64,000 nt of DNA from Clostridia bacterium (lineage in GTDB: Bacteria > Bacillota > Clostridia > Oscillospirales > Acutalibacteraceae), in NCBI GenBank assembly GCA_017465825.1, contig JAFTVI010000017.1, positions 1 through 64,000 of the forward strand, given 5' to 3'. Below, in pieces: positions 53,811-62,606 of this stretch. Every line of letters starts with the position of its first letter. Positions within the stretch are counted from its first letter, which is position 1. Below the pieces are notes generated by a model. It did no database searches. It had not been told where the DNA came from and saw only the letters and a program-made list of their open reading frames with translations. The translations under genes were made by a program, and so were the position numbers.

Positions 53811-55360
53811 TGCAATTCCTCATTGTCAGAGTTGTTTTCGTTCTCACTGTTTGCAGAGTTGATTATTATTTGATCACTGTTTTCTGAAACAGGAGCAGTT
53901 TCCTCTGTAACAGATGATGTGTTAGAAACTTTTTCAGTTTTAATTTTATTTTTCGCAAGTTTACCGAAAATTTCGACAACCATAAAAATGAACATAAACT
54001 GAAAAACAAATACGCCAATCAGTTGGTTTACTCTTGTCTGGTACGGAACTCCGATACTGCTGAATATTTCTTGCGCCTGATTTTGATAATAGTACCAGAA
54101 CATTGGAATCGGAGTGAAAAGCAAAGCAAAAGAGATTATATAAGCCCAGTCAGTTTTTGGTCTGTTTGTGCTCAGATAACCGTTGCCCTTGTCGTCATAT
54201 AAAAACATAATAAACGGAATTATAAGAAATGCCAGAGAATATGAGCTTGATGCAGACGGAATATTTAGCATCAGGTATGTTACAAGAAACACTTTTTGCC
54301 AGGTTTTTTTTGCAAAAAGTAAAGCTGCAACGGCAATAAACTCTGTAATTATGCCAACAATCTGAGCCAATGTTGTATTGTCTCGCTCAAAAAGGAAAAC
54401 AAAATTCTGTATGCTGACACTGCTGAAATTTAAGCTGTTTTTCTTTTTTGTTGCAAATGATATTAGGTTTTCAAGAATTGAAGCAATCGGAGATGAATTT
54501 TCAACTGCAATTGCTGATGTATGTGAACTTGATATTGCAGCCGCAACTGACTGAGATGAAATCGAAAGTGCGCTGCTGTCTAAATCCATAAAGAAAACAA
54601 ATGGGAAAATTACAAAAATAACTCCATATATAATAAGTCTTATCGCGTCCTTATATTTTTTTTCTATAAGCAGAAGAATACCGAATATAGCAGGATAAAG
54701 CTTTATACCTGCAGCAAAAGCAAGTGCAATATATGACAACTCTTTTACTATTTTGCTTTCGGAATCTCTGAAAAATATAAAAAACATTGTCATAATAACA
54801 CTTAATATGATTATATTACCTCGCTCAATGCAGTACATTACAGGATACGATATAACCAACATAAAGGATATTAATGTATGACTTGATACTGTTTTTTTGT
54901 TATTATCCTTATTAATATCGTTTACATACTTGTTGATAAAACTTGTCATCAAAAGAATGCACATAATCGCAAAGATAAAATACACTATCATACAGTTTTG
55001 GTCGTATTGCAGTGTGATTCTTTTTGTGTTTGGAAGATCAATGAGCTCTTCTGAAACAAATGCACCGAAAAATTTAAACAACAATAAACATAACGGGGGA
55101 TAAATGTTGTTACGGGCGGTGTACACATTTTCATCGCCTGCATCGCGCATCGAATTAAAGAAATCCATAAACATATCAGAGTATCCGTTGCTGTGGAAAA
55201 GCTGTAATTTCCAGGATTCACCTCCGGACATAGCCGCCAATATTACACAAATGAGCATACTTGTTAAAAAGAAAATTATAAAAAACTTTATCAGCCCGAC
55301 GGTAGTAGTAGCTTCCTGTTTTTTTGTTTTTTCTTTAAGAACCGATTCAGACTTTCTCAT
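53807..55360 (-). CDS. Polytopic GT87-like membrane protein
   Basis: A 517-residue membrane protein with roughly ten hydrophobic segments and a long acidic, Ser/Asn/Glu-rich cytoplasmic tail (last 55 residues). The ERGNIIIL and FAAGIKLYPAIFGILLLIEKK segments match the conserved Arg-Gly-Asn/Gln and Lys-x-Tyr-Pro of GT87/DUF2029 polyprenyl-phosphate-dependent mannosyltransferase-like proteins. An extracytoplasmic Ser/Ala-rich region follows residue 270. Paired with the GT2 gene by a 4-base overlap, suggesting a shared envelope-glycan pathway. Exact sugar unknown. Confidence 0.75.
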   Translation of the reverse strand: MRKSESVLKEKTKKQEATTTVGLIKFFIIFFLTSMLICVILAAMSGGESWKLQLFHSNGYSDMFMDFFNSMRDAGDENVYTARNNIYPPLCLLLFKFFGAFVSEELIDLPNTKRITLQYDQNCMIVYFIFAIMCILLMTSFINKYVNDINKDNNKKTVSSHTLISFMLVISYPVMYCIERGNIIILSVIMTMFFIFFRDSESKIVKELSYIALAFAAGIKLYPAIFGILLLIEKKYKDAIRLIIYGVIFVIFPFVFFMDLDSSALSISSQSVAAAISSSHTSAIAVENSSPIASILENLISFATKKKNSLNFSSVSIQNFVFLFERDNTTLAQIVGIITEFIAVAALLFAKKTWQKVFLVTYLMLNIPSASSSYSLAFLIIPFIMFLYDDKGNGYLSTNRPKTDWAYIISFALLFTPIPMFWYYYQNQAQEIFSSIGVPYQTRVNQLIGVFVFQFMFIFMVVEIFGKLAKNKIKTEKVSNTSSVTEETAPVSENSDQIIINSANSENENNSDNEELQ

Positions 55361-55470
55361 ATTAGTGTCCTTTCAAAAAAAGAAGTCAAATTATTACAAT
55401 ATATTCTATCATAAATTATTGTTGTTTTCAATATTAATATTTTATTTTTACTATATATTGAGATATTTAA

Positions 55471-55500
55471 GATGATATACGCTTTACGGAGATGATATAC
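55471..55500. repeat. Short direct repeat pair downstream of the tRNA
   Basis: GATGATATAC occurs at 55471-55480 and 55491-55500, one unit per 20 bp, and is followed by ATTGC-attc-GCAAT (55502-55515). The region has no ORF and may be a remnant of a small mobile element. Confidence 0.4.
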
Positions 55501-55519
55501 CATTGCATTCGCAATTAAT

Positions 55520-55553
55520 AAAAAATCGACAGGTTTCGACCTGTCGATTTTTT
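55520..55553 (-). terminator. Terminator of tRNA-Arg
   Basis: TCGACAGG (55526-55533) and CCTGTCGA (55540-55547) with loop TTTCGA; T-runs on both sides. On the minus strand it starts right after the encoded CCA. Confidence 0.9.
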
Positions 55554-55629
55554 GGCGCGCCGGAAGGGACTCGAACCCCTGACCTACTGGTTCGTAGCCA
55601 GTCACTCTATCCAACTGAGCTACCGGCGC
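55553..55629 (-). tRNA. tRNA-Arg(ACG)
   Basis: The minus strand gives a complete cloverleaf: acceptor GCGCCGG/CCGGCGC, D-arm GCTC..GAGT, anticodon stem ACTGG/CCAGT with loop CTACGAA (anticodon ACG, reading CGU and, if A34 is deaminated, CGC/CGA), variable AGGTC, T-arm AGGGG-TTCGAGT-CCCTT. Discriminator G and CCA are encoded (55556-55553). Followed by a terminator and preceded by a promoter. Confidence 0.96.
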
Positions 55630-55649
55630 TTATTTATTAGTGCTTAGAT

Positions 55650-55678
55650 ATATTACCACTCTTGTTATTAAAAGTCAA
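55650..55678 (-). promoter_or_regulatory. Promoter of tRNA-Arg
   Basis: Minus strand TTGACT (55678-55673), 17 bases, TAATAT (55655-55650), about 20 bases upstream of the mature tRNA. Confidence 0.7.
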
Positions 55679-55728
55679 GAGTTATTTTTAAAAATTCTGT
55701 TATTATATATTTTTTTTTGTTATATAAA

Positions 55729-55757
55729 TTGCAATCAATGTGATATTGTGTTATTAT
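55729..55757 (+). promoter_or_regulatory. Candidate promoter of the pyridoxal-type kinase operon
   Basis: TTGCAA (55729-55734), 17 bases, TATTAT (55752-55757), with an overlapping TATAAT at 55755-55760. Confidence 0.5.
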
Positions 55758-55775
55758 AATCAAAGGTGATGATTA

Positions 55776-56630
55776 ATGGTAATGCAAAAAACAGCTGCTG
55801 CAATACACGATATATCAGGACTTGGCAAGTGCTCGCTGACTGCCGCATTACCTGTTTTATCCGCTGCAGGAATTTCCGTAGGTGTTCTTCCTACTGCTGT
55901 ATTGTCCACACAGACGGGCGGTCTTAATAATTATACATATCGTGATTTAACTCCCGATTTGCGTGGGATAATGGCACATTGGCGCAGTATCGGTGTTAAG
56001 TTTGATGCTGTATATTCCGGTTTTCTGGGTTCATCGGAGCAGGTGGATATTGTACTTGATTTTGTGAAGCAGTTCAGTGCTGACGACTCAGTATTTCTTT
56101 GTGACCCGGCTATGGCAGACAACGGCAATTTGTACGACACATTCAATGACTCGTTCGTTTTGCAGATGAAAAAGCTGTGTATGAATGCTGATATAATTGT
56201 ACCTAATTTTACCGAAGCGGCACTGTTGCTCGGTTGCGAATACAAAAAGCCACCTTATACAAGAAATTATGTTGAATCTTTAATAAGGCAGTTATCAGAT
56301 GTGTTAGGTGTTAAAAATGTTGTGCTTACAGGCGTTGAATTTGACAGTAAACAGATCGGTGCAGCGGCTTATAACAGACTGACAGATGCAGTTACTTATT
56401 CATTAAGAAAAAAAGTTGACGGAATGTTCCATTCAACAGGAGATTTGTTTGCAAGCTCATTACTCGGAGCCATTCTTAACGGTTTTGATATTAACAAGGC
56501 TTGCGAAATTGCAATTGATTTTACGGTGTCGTCAATCAATAAAACTGTTGAGGCGGGCGGTGATTCCCGCTTCGGGCTGTGTTTTGAAAAATGTTTGCCC
56601 GATTATATGAAAAATCTGGAGTTGATATAA
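55776..56630 (+). CDS. Pyridoxal/pyridoxamine kinase-like (PdxY-type)
   Basis: A 284-residue ribokinase-fold kinase that would phosphorylate B6 vitamers. Recognisable parts are AIHDISGLGKCSLTAALPVLSAAG at the N-terminus, TQTGGLNNYTYRDLT, CDPAMADNG, the IVPNFTEAALL helix and an HSTGDLFASSLLGA anion hole with catalytic Asp near residue 224. The replacement of the usual Gly-Thr-Gly-Asp by Ser-Thr-Gly-Asp is conservative. A hydroxymethylpyrimidine kinase activity cannot be excluded. AAAGGTGAT precedes ATG 55776. First of three closely packed genes. Confidence 0.85.
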   Translation: MVMQKTAAAIHDISGLGKCSLTAALPVLSAAGISVGVLPTAVLSTQTGGLNNYTYRDLTPDLRGIMAHWRSIGVKFDAVYSGFLGSSEQVDIVLDFVKQFSADDSVFLCDPAMADNGNLYDTFNDSFVLQMKKLCMNADIIVPNFTEAALLLGCEYKKPPYTRNYVESLIRQLSDVLGVKNVVLTGVEFDSKQIGAAAYNRLTDAVTYSLRKKVDGMFHSTGDLFASSLLGAILNGFDINKACEIAIDFTVSSINKTVEAGGDSRFGLCFEKCLPDYMKNLELI

Positions 56631-57128
56631 ATGGCAACGCTTAATATCGTGCTTGTTGAACCTGAAATTCCGCAGAATACAGGTAATATTGCAAGAACCT
56701 GCGCCGCTACCGGTGCAAGACTTCATATCATAGAGCCTATGGGATTCAGAATTGATGACAAAAAATTAAAAAGAGCAGGTCTTGATTATTGGTATCTGCT
56801 CGATATTACATATTACAAAAATCTTGATGATTTCTTTGAAAAAAATCCCGACGGAAATTTTTATTTCTTTTCAACCAAGGCAAATAAAGTCTATTCTGAT
56901 ATTGACTATCCCGATAATGCGTTTTTGTTTTTCGGTAAGGAAACAAAGGGATTGCCTGAAAGCTTATTGTATGCTCATCCAGACACAACGGTCAGAATAC
57001 CTATGATAAATGATGCCAGAAGCTTAAATTTGTCAAATTCAGTGGCAATCGGTGTGTATGAAGTTTTAAGGCAATGGGATTTTCCTGCACTGCAGGAAAC
57101 AGGTCAGCTAAGAGAATATTTGTGGTAG
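56631..57128 (+). CDS. trmL: tRNA (cytidine/uridine-2'-O-)-methyltransferase TrmL
   Basis: SPOUT-class methyltransferase of 165 residues modifying position 34 of tRNA-Leu isoacceptors. The signatures are NIVLVEPEIPQNTGNIARTC at the N-terminus, FLFFGKETKGLP around residue 100, and the knot SLNLSNSVAIGVYE near residue 140. Length fits the minimal dimeric TrmL. Starts on the base after the kinase stop. Confidence 0.94.
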   Translation: MATLNIVLVEPEIPQNTGNIARTCAATGARLHIIEPMGFRIDDKKLKRAGLDYWYLLDITYYKNLDDFFEKNPDGNFYFFSTKANKVYSDIDYPDNAFLFFGKETKGLPESLLYAHPDTTVRIPMINDARSLNLSNSVAIGVYEVLRQWDFPALQETGQLREYLW

Positions 57129-57136
57129 GGAAGTAA

Positions 57137-57988
57137 ATGGGGAATATCAAGTTTCTTACAATATATGATGATGCGCGTGAGGAAATACTTAATCGCACGC
57201 ATATGAGTTTGTATAAATTAGCATATTTGCCTGTTTTTTACAAGGTTGATGATGTGTCTTATCTTGACGGGATAAATGCAACCGGAAGAGATTTTATAAA
57301 CATTATCAAAAATAATGATGATATTTCATCATACGGGATTTCATCCGGTGTATTTCAGTTTGTGTGCGAAAAATTGTCAGAACGGGGATATCGTTCATTA
57401 TTTGTTGTTTGTCCGCACGGGAAATGGTCGGATTTTTACAGATCTTCTAAATCTGCCACTAAAAAATTTTACCGTAATGCTATAAATAATAATGAAACCG
57501 ATATAATGCCTGTATATGTTTATGACAGTCGCGCTTTCGGCATTGGGCCTGTTCTTATGGCAAACAGACTTTCAAGAATGTACGCAGAAGGTGCAATGCG
57601 TTTAGAGCTTTTATGCTCATATGCAGAAAGATTTGCAAACAGCTCTGCAACCTATATTCTTACTGCAGATAACAACGTTTTTGGCTGCAGTAACGAGCTC
57701 AGAGCCTACAGGGTTTCATCGACGCGAGTTTTTCCGCTTGATATTTCACAGATGGGTACTGATGTAAAAATTGACAATTTTGTTCATCTGTTGAGTAAAG
57801 CAATAAAAATGCGTTACGGAAGGTTTGCTGTATCATATGGTCCCGATTGTGATTTTGTCAGTGATGTTGCGGCACAGCTTGAAACAAAGTACAGTTGCTT
57901 TCCTGTTGTAGAAGCTCAGTATTCTATCCCCACGATAAAAATGCTTGGTTCAAGAACTCTGTGTGTTCATTTAGGCGATTATATTTAA
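57137..57988 (+). CDS. DegV-like fatty-acid-binding family protein, divergent
   Basis: A 283-residue protein resembling DegV proteins, which bind fatty acids as part of the FakB-type phosphorylation route. Recognised pieces are ISSYGISSGVFQFVCEKL, SLFVVCPHGKWSDFYRSS (compare ISSKLSGTYQSA), VYDSRAFGIGPVLMANRL (compare VIDSKSASLGLGLLV), and the C-terminal SIPTIKMLGSRTLCVHLG. The consensus ligand Ser/Thr positions are altered, so binding specificity may differ. GGGAAG precedes ATG 57137. Last gene before the amphipathic peptide gene. Confidence 0.7.
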   Translation: MGNIKFLTIYDDAREEILNRTHMSLYKLAYLPVFYKVDDVSYLDGINATGRDFINIIKNNDDISSYGISSGVFQFVCEKLSERGYRSLFVVCPHGKWSDFYRSSKSATKKFYRNAINNNETDIMPVYVYDSRAFGIGPVLMANRLSRMYAEGAMRLELLCSYAERFANSSATYILTADNNVFGCSNELRAYRVSSTRVFPLDISQMGTDVKIDNFVHLLSKAIKMRYGRFAVSYGPDCDFVSDVAAQLETKYSCFPVVEAQYSIPTIKMLGSRTLCVHLGDYI

Positions 57989-58046
57989 CTAATTATGACA
58001 AAAATGTTACCAATTCGTGTAGAGAATAATAAATTTAAAAAAACTC

Positions 58047-58074
58047 TTGAAATATTCCAAAAATATGGTATTAT
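58047..58074 (+). promoter_or_regulatory. Candidate promoter of the amphipathic peptide gene
   Basis: TTGAAA (58047-58052), 16 bases, TATTAT (58069-58074). Predicted start near 58081, at the beginning of an inverted repeat. Confidence 0.6.
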
Positions 58075-58079
58075 ATTAC

Positions 58080-58098
58080 TTGAGATAGTGTATCTCAA
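58080..58098. promoter_or_regulatory. Perfect inverted repeat at the 5' end of the peptide mRNA
   Basis: TTGAGATA-gtg-TATCTCAA, 8+8 bp with a 3-base loop, placed at the predicted transcription start. It would fold as a 5' stabilising hairpin or act as an operator. Confidence 0.6.
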
Positions 58099-58124
58099 AA
58101 TATAATAAGTGAGGAGCGAAATCC

Positions 58125-58223
58125 ATGGATTTTATTAAGAAGTTTATCGACTTCATCAACAGCATCATTGATATGATCAAGAACTTTGTTGCTGAAATGA
58201 GATCAAAGAACGACGAGAGATAA
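58125..58223 (+). CDS. 32-residue amphipathic helical peptide
   Basis: A very short gene between degV and the ABC transporter. ATG 58125 follows GAGGAG (58111-58116) by 8 bases; 32 sense codons then TAA. The product starts MDFIKKFIDFINSIID and continues with MIKNFVAEMR and a charged SKNDER end. Hydrophobic residues fall at positions 3, 4, 7, 8, 10, 11, 14, 15, 17, 18, 21, 22 and 25, giving one continuous hydrophobic face on an alpha helix, with Lys/Asp/Asn on the other. Own promoter, 5' inverted repeat and terminator argue it is a real gene. Candidates: phenol-soluble-modulin-like or bacteriocin-like peptide, toxin, or membrane-curvature peptide. No family known to me. Confidence 0.75.
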   Translation: MDFIKKFIDFINSIIDMIKNFVAEMRSKNDER

Positions 58224-58239
58224 TCTCAAAACATGTTGC

Positions 58240-58266
58240 AGGCTGTCATATGACGGCCTCTTTTTT
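58240..58266 (+). terminator. Intrinsic terminator of the amphipathic peptide gene
   Basis: AGGCTGTCA (58240-58248), TA, TGACGGCCT (58251-58259), then CTTTTTT. It ends 17-43 bases after the peptide stop codon. Confidence 0.88.
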
Positions 58267-58280
58267 GTGATAAACAATAT

Positions 58281-58315
58281 AGGCTTACACAGAATTTATC
58301 TGACTGTGCAAGCCT
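58281..58315 (-). terminator. 3' stem-loop of the ABC permease transcript
   Basis: AGGCTTACACAG (58281-58292) pairs with CTGTGCAAGCCT (58304-58315) with one mismatch. On the minus strand it follows the permease stop but lacks a strong T-run, so it may be a weak terminator or an mRNA end protector. Confidence 0.5.
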
Positions 58316-58322
58316 TAAATTT

Positions 58323-61300
58323 TTATTCTATTGCCTTTAATGATGTTACCATATCAATTGCCGTCATTTTTCTGTGCATTATCAGGTTAACGATAATTGC
58401 AAAGAGAGCCGTAATCAGAACTGCAATGACGTAATTGTACCAATCAAGGGTCTGTACATACATAACTGTGTCAACAGCACAGTATGTGATTAACAGCTTG
58501 TGGACAAATATACCGAACACCAATCCGAACAGTATACCAAAAACAGTAAGTATGATGTTTTCTCTGTAAATATACGAAGAAACTTCTTTGTCGTGGAAAC
58601 CGAGAACTTTGATAGTTGCAAGCTCACGCTGGCGCTCCGAGATGTTTATGTTGCTCAGATTGTAAAGAACAATGAATGCGAGCATACCGGCGGCGACTAT
58701 AAATATGAGAATTATAATACTCAGCACATTGATAACTTCATTGAGAGTGTCAATGGTATCTGTGACGTAAGCTACAGCGTTTATCTGTGAATATGACATT
58801 AAATCCGTAGCAAGTAATGATTTTTTTGTTGCCGTGTTATCGGTTGTCTGCGTGTCCTGAAGAATCGCATCTGCAACATTGCCGACTGCATAATTATAAT
58901 TTACTGTCTTTTGGAACAGATACTGGTATAAATCTTCTGAAAGATAGATATAGCTGAAAGTATAGTTCTCTGTGATACCGGCAACAGGAATGTCGATTTT
59001 TTCTCCGTCAGCTGTTTCTATCCAGACTCGGTCACCAATATCCGTATCCGTATTTTTTGCAAACTGTTCTGTTATAATTGCGCCAGTGCTGTCAAGAGTC
59101 AGCTTTTCACCTGAAACTCTGTTTTGAAGATTGATGTATTCGGACAGTTTTGCTGAATCTTTAGGGACAAACAAATAAATATCTTCTGTGTTATCTGTTC
59201 TTTCGGAGCCACCTGTCACAGACTGAATTGAAGCGAGCATCAGACTTGTTATTCTTGAATCTGAATTGAGAGTTTTCATAATCTCAGAATCTTCTGTCTG
59301 GTTGCCTGAAAATACGATCTGTATGTCGTAATCCGCAATTCCTCCGTTATCATACTGCGCCTTCATAAGACCGTTGATTGATGTATAAAGACCGCAGCTT
59401 GCAAGAATCAGCGCGGTACATCCGCCGATTCCCAACACTGTCATTATAAGACGTGTCTTTTTACGGAACAGGTTTCGTATTGTTACCTTGCCTGTAAAGC
59501 TGATTCGCTTCCATATAAAGCCTATTCTTTCAAGAAGTACACGTTTACCGGGTTTCGGTGCTTTTGGACGCATAAGCGCCGCAGAATTAACTCTTAATTC
59601 TTTGACAGCTGCAACTGTAGCGGCAAGTATAGTTGTTATTACCGATATAAGAACACCTGCAAGAATGTATGAAACAGGGAATTCGTAATTGAATATAGGA
59701 ATGGTAAACATTATTGAGTATGCCTGAGATATGGCATAAGGCAACGAATATATACCAATCAGCGTACCTAATGCAGAGCCGATAATGCTTGCAAACAGTG
59801 CGTAAATTATATATTTTGCAATTATGGAGTTGTTGGAATATCCCAACGCCTTGAATGCGCCTATCTGCGTTCTTTCTTCTTCAACCATTCTTGACATAGT
59901 TGTAAGACATACGAGCGCGGCAACTATAATGAATATTAACGGAAAAATGTTAGAGAGTACCGAAACGCTGTCTATTGCATCAACATAGCTTGAGTAACCG
60001 GGGGTGTCATTCCTGTCATAAACATTCCACTTTGCCGAGTCAAGCTTTAAATATGTTTCTTTTGCATTTTTAATCTTATTTTCGGCTATCGTCAGCTCTT
60101 TTTCGGCTGTTGCTTTAAGAGAATTATACTGCTCTTTTGCTTTTTCAAGATATGTTGAAGCGCCTGCAATAACAGTTTTGAGTGTGTCAAGATCACTGCT
60201 GACCGCATTCTGATTTATCATAAGCTCAATCTGTGCTGATGTAAGCTGAGACTGACTGCCTTCAATTTGATTGTATATTGCATTTAATTCTTCATATGCC
60301 GCATCAAGCTTCTCGTCAGCATTATTATAGGATTCCTTTGCAGATGCAAGAATAAGAGCTGCCTGCTGACATTGTGTGTAATATCCGTCAAGTGTTGTCT
60401 GTGCATCTTCAAGCTGTTCTTCATAAACTGCAAGCTGGCTTTTTTGCTGTTCGAGATAAGGATTTATAAGTGCAATAGCCTCTGTTGCCATACTTACGGC
60501 TGAAAGTGACGATATTGACGCATACAGATCGGGATTAATACTTTGTAATGTAGAAAGTACAGCCGCGAGTTCACTTGAATCCATCTGACCGTTCTGATAT
60601 GCTTCGAGGGAAGTAAGAATACTGTTTGCTGATTCAACAACGGATTTGGTTGATGTGACAAGCTGATTAGCCGTGTTTTTGGCAGTCTGTGCAGATGTAA
60701 GCATTGATTCTGCCTGATTGTACTGATTTTGTGCTTCAGTCAGTTGGTCATACATATCCTCCTGAGCTTTTCGGGCGGCTTTGTATTCCTCAAGCATAGT
60801 GTTGTATTGTTCAACTGCGGCGTAGTATTCGGATGTACTGCCGTTGAATTCATTTTCTGCAACACCTAATGCTTCAGCGGCTTTGCTGACAGCCTCATTA
60901 TATGCCCCCTCGGGATCGTCTACATAATGTTGATATATAGCAATCTGTTCTTCTGCGCTTTTCAGGTTTGTGTTGATTGTTTCGTACGCAGTGTTGTACT
61001 GCTGCTGAGCATTCAGTATTTGTGTGGGTAATGTGTTTCTGAGCTCGTCCGCTCTTTTTGTTACAGCTGATGCAGATGCAGCACTTATTTTATCTGAAAC
61101 TGCAGATACGCACTGTTTGTATTCTTCAGAATCGGTTGAATATTCATCAGCACCTTTTACCGTAACATAAATTTCGCTGTAATAATCAGATGTGAAAGCC
61201 GCTTCGGGTATATAAATGTATGTACCTATTTTACCGCTTCCCACAAGACTGTTACCGCGCTCAAACGAAAGATAGTAGGGTGATGAAATTATGCCTACAA

Positions 61301-61871
61301 TTTCAAATTCGGTTACCGCAAGACCGGATAAGTCTGCGTTGGAATCAGCTTCAAGGGTTATTGTATTGCCGATTTTATATGATTCGGGTGTGGACAGTGC
61401 ACTTGCGTCAACAAGGCACTGATTGCTTTTTGTGGGATAAGTTCCCTCAAGAAGAGACGGTCTGTTGATAAAATTATTGTTGTCAACACCGTAATAATAT
61501 TCCTGAAGCTGTGTAAGATTTATACTGTAAGCTCTGGTGCTTATCTGCGTGCCGTCAATATCAATTTCAGGTTTACCGTTTACAAGTACGAGCGCATCCG
61601 CAAATTTTGCACCCATTACGCCTTCAACGCCATCAATACCTCTGATGGTATCAACATCCGAAAGTGATAAGCCGATTGTGGATTGAACACGGATATCCAT
61701 AAGGTTATTCGATTCAAAATATTCATTTACGGTTGACTGCATTGACGGACTTGTTGCTTTCATACCTACAAAGATACCCGCACCAAGCGCAGTAATTAAA
61801 ATAATTGATATAAATCGATTCAGTGAACGCCTGATGGTACGAAGTATATCGAGTAAAAGTGCACTACTCAT
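58323..61871 (-). CDS. Large FtsX/MacB-like ABC transporter permease with coiled-coil ectodomain
   Basis: A 1182-residue membrane protein. After a first membrane segment (about residues 18-38) comes a MacB-type periplasmic domain (to about 260), then about 370 residues rich in Ala/Glu/Gln/Tyr heptads (260-640) predicted as long coiled coil. A first FtsX bundle (about 655-790, with MVEEERTQIGAFKALGYS) is followed by a basic loop, another anchor (about 835), a second ectodomain, and a second FtsX bundle (about 1065-1170, with ERQRELATIKVLGFHDKEV). This architecture fits mechanotransmission-type ABC systems rather than a solute channel. Encoded 13 bases after its ATPase. Substrate unknown. Confidence 0.88.
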   Translation of the reverse strand: MSSALLLDILRTIRRSLNRFISIILITALGAGIFVGMKATSPSMQSTVNEYFESNNLMDIRVQSTIGLSLSDVDTIRGIDGVEGVMGAKFADALVLVNGKPEIDIDGTQISTRAYSINLTQLQEYYYGVDNNNFINRPSLLEGTYPTKSNQCLVDASALSTPESYKIGNTITLEADSNADLSGLAVTEFEIVGIISSPYYLSFERGNSLVGSGKIGTYIYIPEAAFTSDYYSEIYVTVKGADEYSTDSEEYKQCVSAVSDKISAASASAVTKRADELRNTLPTQILNAQQQYNTAYETINTNLKSAEEQIAIYQHYVDDPEGAYNEAVSKAAEALGVAENEFNGSTSEYYAAVEQYNTMLEEYKAARKAQEDMYDQLTEAQNQYNQAESMLTSAQTAKNTANQLVTSTKSVVESANSILTSLEAYQNGQMDSSELAAVLSTLQSINPDLYASISSLSAVSMATEAIALINPYLEQQKSQLAVYEEQLEDAQTTLDGYYTQCQQAALILASAKESYNNADEKLDAAYEELNAIYNQIEGSQSQLTSAQIELMINQNAVSSDLDTLKTVIAGASTYLEKAKEQYNSLKATAEKELTIAENKIKNAKETYLKLDSAKWNVYDRNDTPGYSSYVDAIDSVSVLSNIFPLIFIIVAALVCLTTMSRMVEEERTQIGAFKALGYSNNSIIAKYIIYALFASIIGSALGTLIGIYSLPYAISQAYSIMFTIPIFNYEFPVSYILAGVLISVITTILAATVAAVKELRVNSAALMRPKAPKPGKRVLLERIGFIWKRISFTGKVTIRNLFRKKTRLIMTVLGIGGCTALILASCGLYTSINGLMKAQYDNGGIADYDIQIVFSGNQTEDSEIMKTLNSDSRITSLMLASIQSVTGGSERTDNTEDIYLFVPKDSAKLSEYINLQNRVSGEKLTLDSTGAIITEQFAKNTDTDIGDRVWIETADGEKIDIPVAGITENYTFSYIYLSEDLYQYLFQKTVNYNYAVGNVADAILQDTQTTDNTATKKSLLATDLMSYSQINAVAYVTDTIDTLNEVINVLSIIILIFIVAAGMLAFIVLYNLSNINISERQRELATIKVLGFHDKEVSSYIYRENIILTVFGILFGLVFGIFVHKLLITYCAVDTVMYVQTLDWYNYVIAVLITALFAIIVNLIMHRKMTAIDMVTSLKAIE

Positions 61872-61884
61872 CTATAAACCTCCG

Positions 61885-62586
61885 TTACCATTCAATCATA
61901 TCAACAGAGAGTGGAGTTTCATTGATTTCAATTCTGTTGACTCGTCCGTTTTTCATTGTAATAACTCTGTCTGCTATTGGAGTTATTGCCTGATTATGAG
62001 TGATAATTACAACAGTCATACCTGTTGTGTGGCAGGTTTGTTGTAAAAGTGATAAAATCTGCTTGCCTGTTGTGTAGTCCAACGCACCGGTAGGTTCGTC
62101 ACAAAGAAGAAGTTTGGGATTTTTTGCAAGCGCTCTTGCAATTGCAACACGCTGCTGCTCACCACCGGACAGCTGAGAGGGGAAGTTGTTCATTCTGTCA
62201 CCGAGACCGACCTTTTCAAGAACCTTTGCCGGATTCAGGGATTTGTTGCTGATCTGTGAAGCAAGCTCAACATTTTCAAGCGCTGTAAGCGTCGGAATAA
62301 GGTTGTAAAACTGGAAAACAAAGCCAACGTCATATCTTCTGTAATCTGTAAGCTTTTTTCTGCTGTAGTTGTTTATAAGCTCGCCGGCAATTCTGACCTT
62401 GCCGTCATTACAGTCATCCATACCGCCGAGAATATTCAATACAGTAGTTTTGCCTGCGCCGCTCGGACCTACTATCATACACAGCTCGCCCTGTTCAACG
62501 GAAAATGATACATTATCAACTGCATTGATAATAATCTCTCCCATAGTATAGCGCTTGTAAACTGATTCCATTTCTATAAAACTCAT
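61885..62586 (-). CDS. ABC transporter ATPase, LolD/MacB type
   Basis: A 233-residue ATPase that powers the adjacent permease. Walker A is GPSGAGKTT at residues 40-48, the Q-loop lies in [20 protein letters not shown], the signature is [16 protein letters not shown] and Walker [13 protein letters not shown], with H-loop IITHNQ. The sequence type is that of LolD/MacB/FtsE ATPases paired with FtsX-fold permeases. Preceded by a GGAGGAAG ribosome binding site and 20 bases after the PBP gene. Confidence 0.94.
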   Translation of the reverse strand: MSFIEMESVYKRYTMGEIIINAVDNVSFSVEQGELCMIVGPSGAGKTTVLNILGGMDDCNDGKVRIAGELINNYSRKKLTDYRRYDVGFVFQFYNLIPTLTALENVELASQISNKSLNPAKVLEKVGLGDRMNNFPSQLSGGEQQRVAIARALAKNPKLLLCDEPTGALDYTTGKQILSLLQQTCHTTGMTVVIITHNQAITPIADRVITMKNGRVNRIEINETPLSVDMIEW

Positions 62587-62606
62587 ACTTTATTCTTCCT
62601 CCGATT

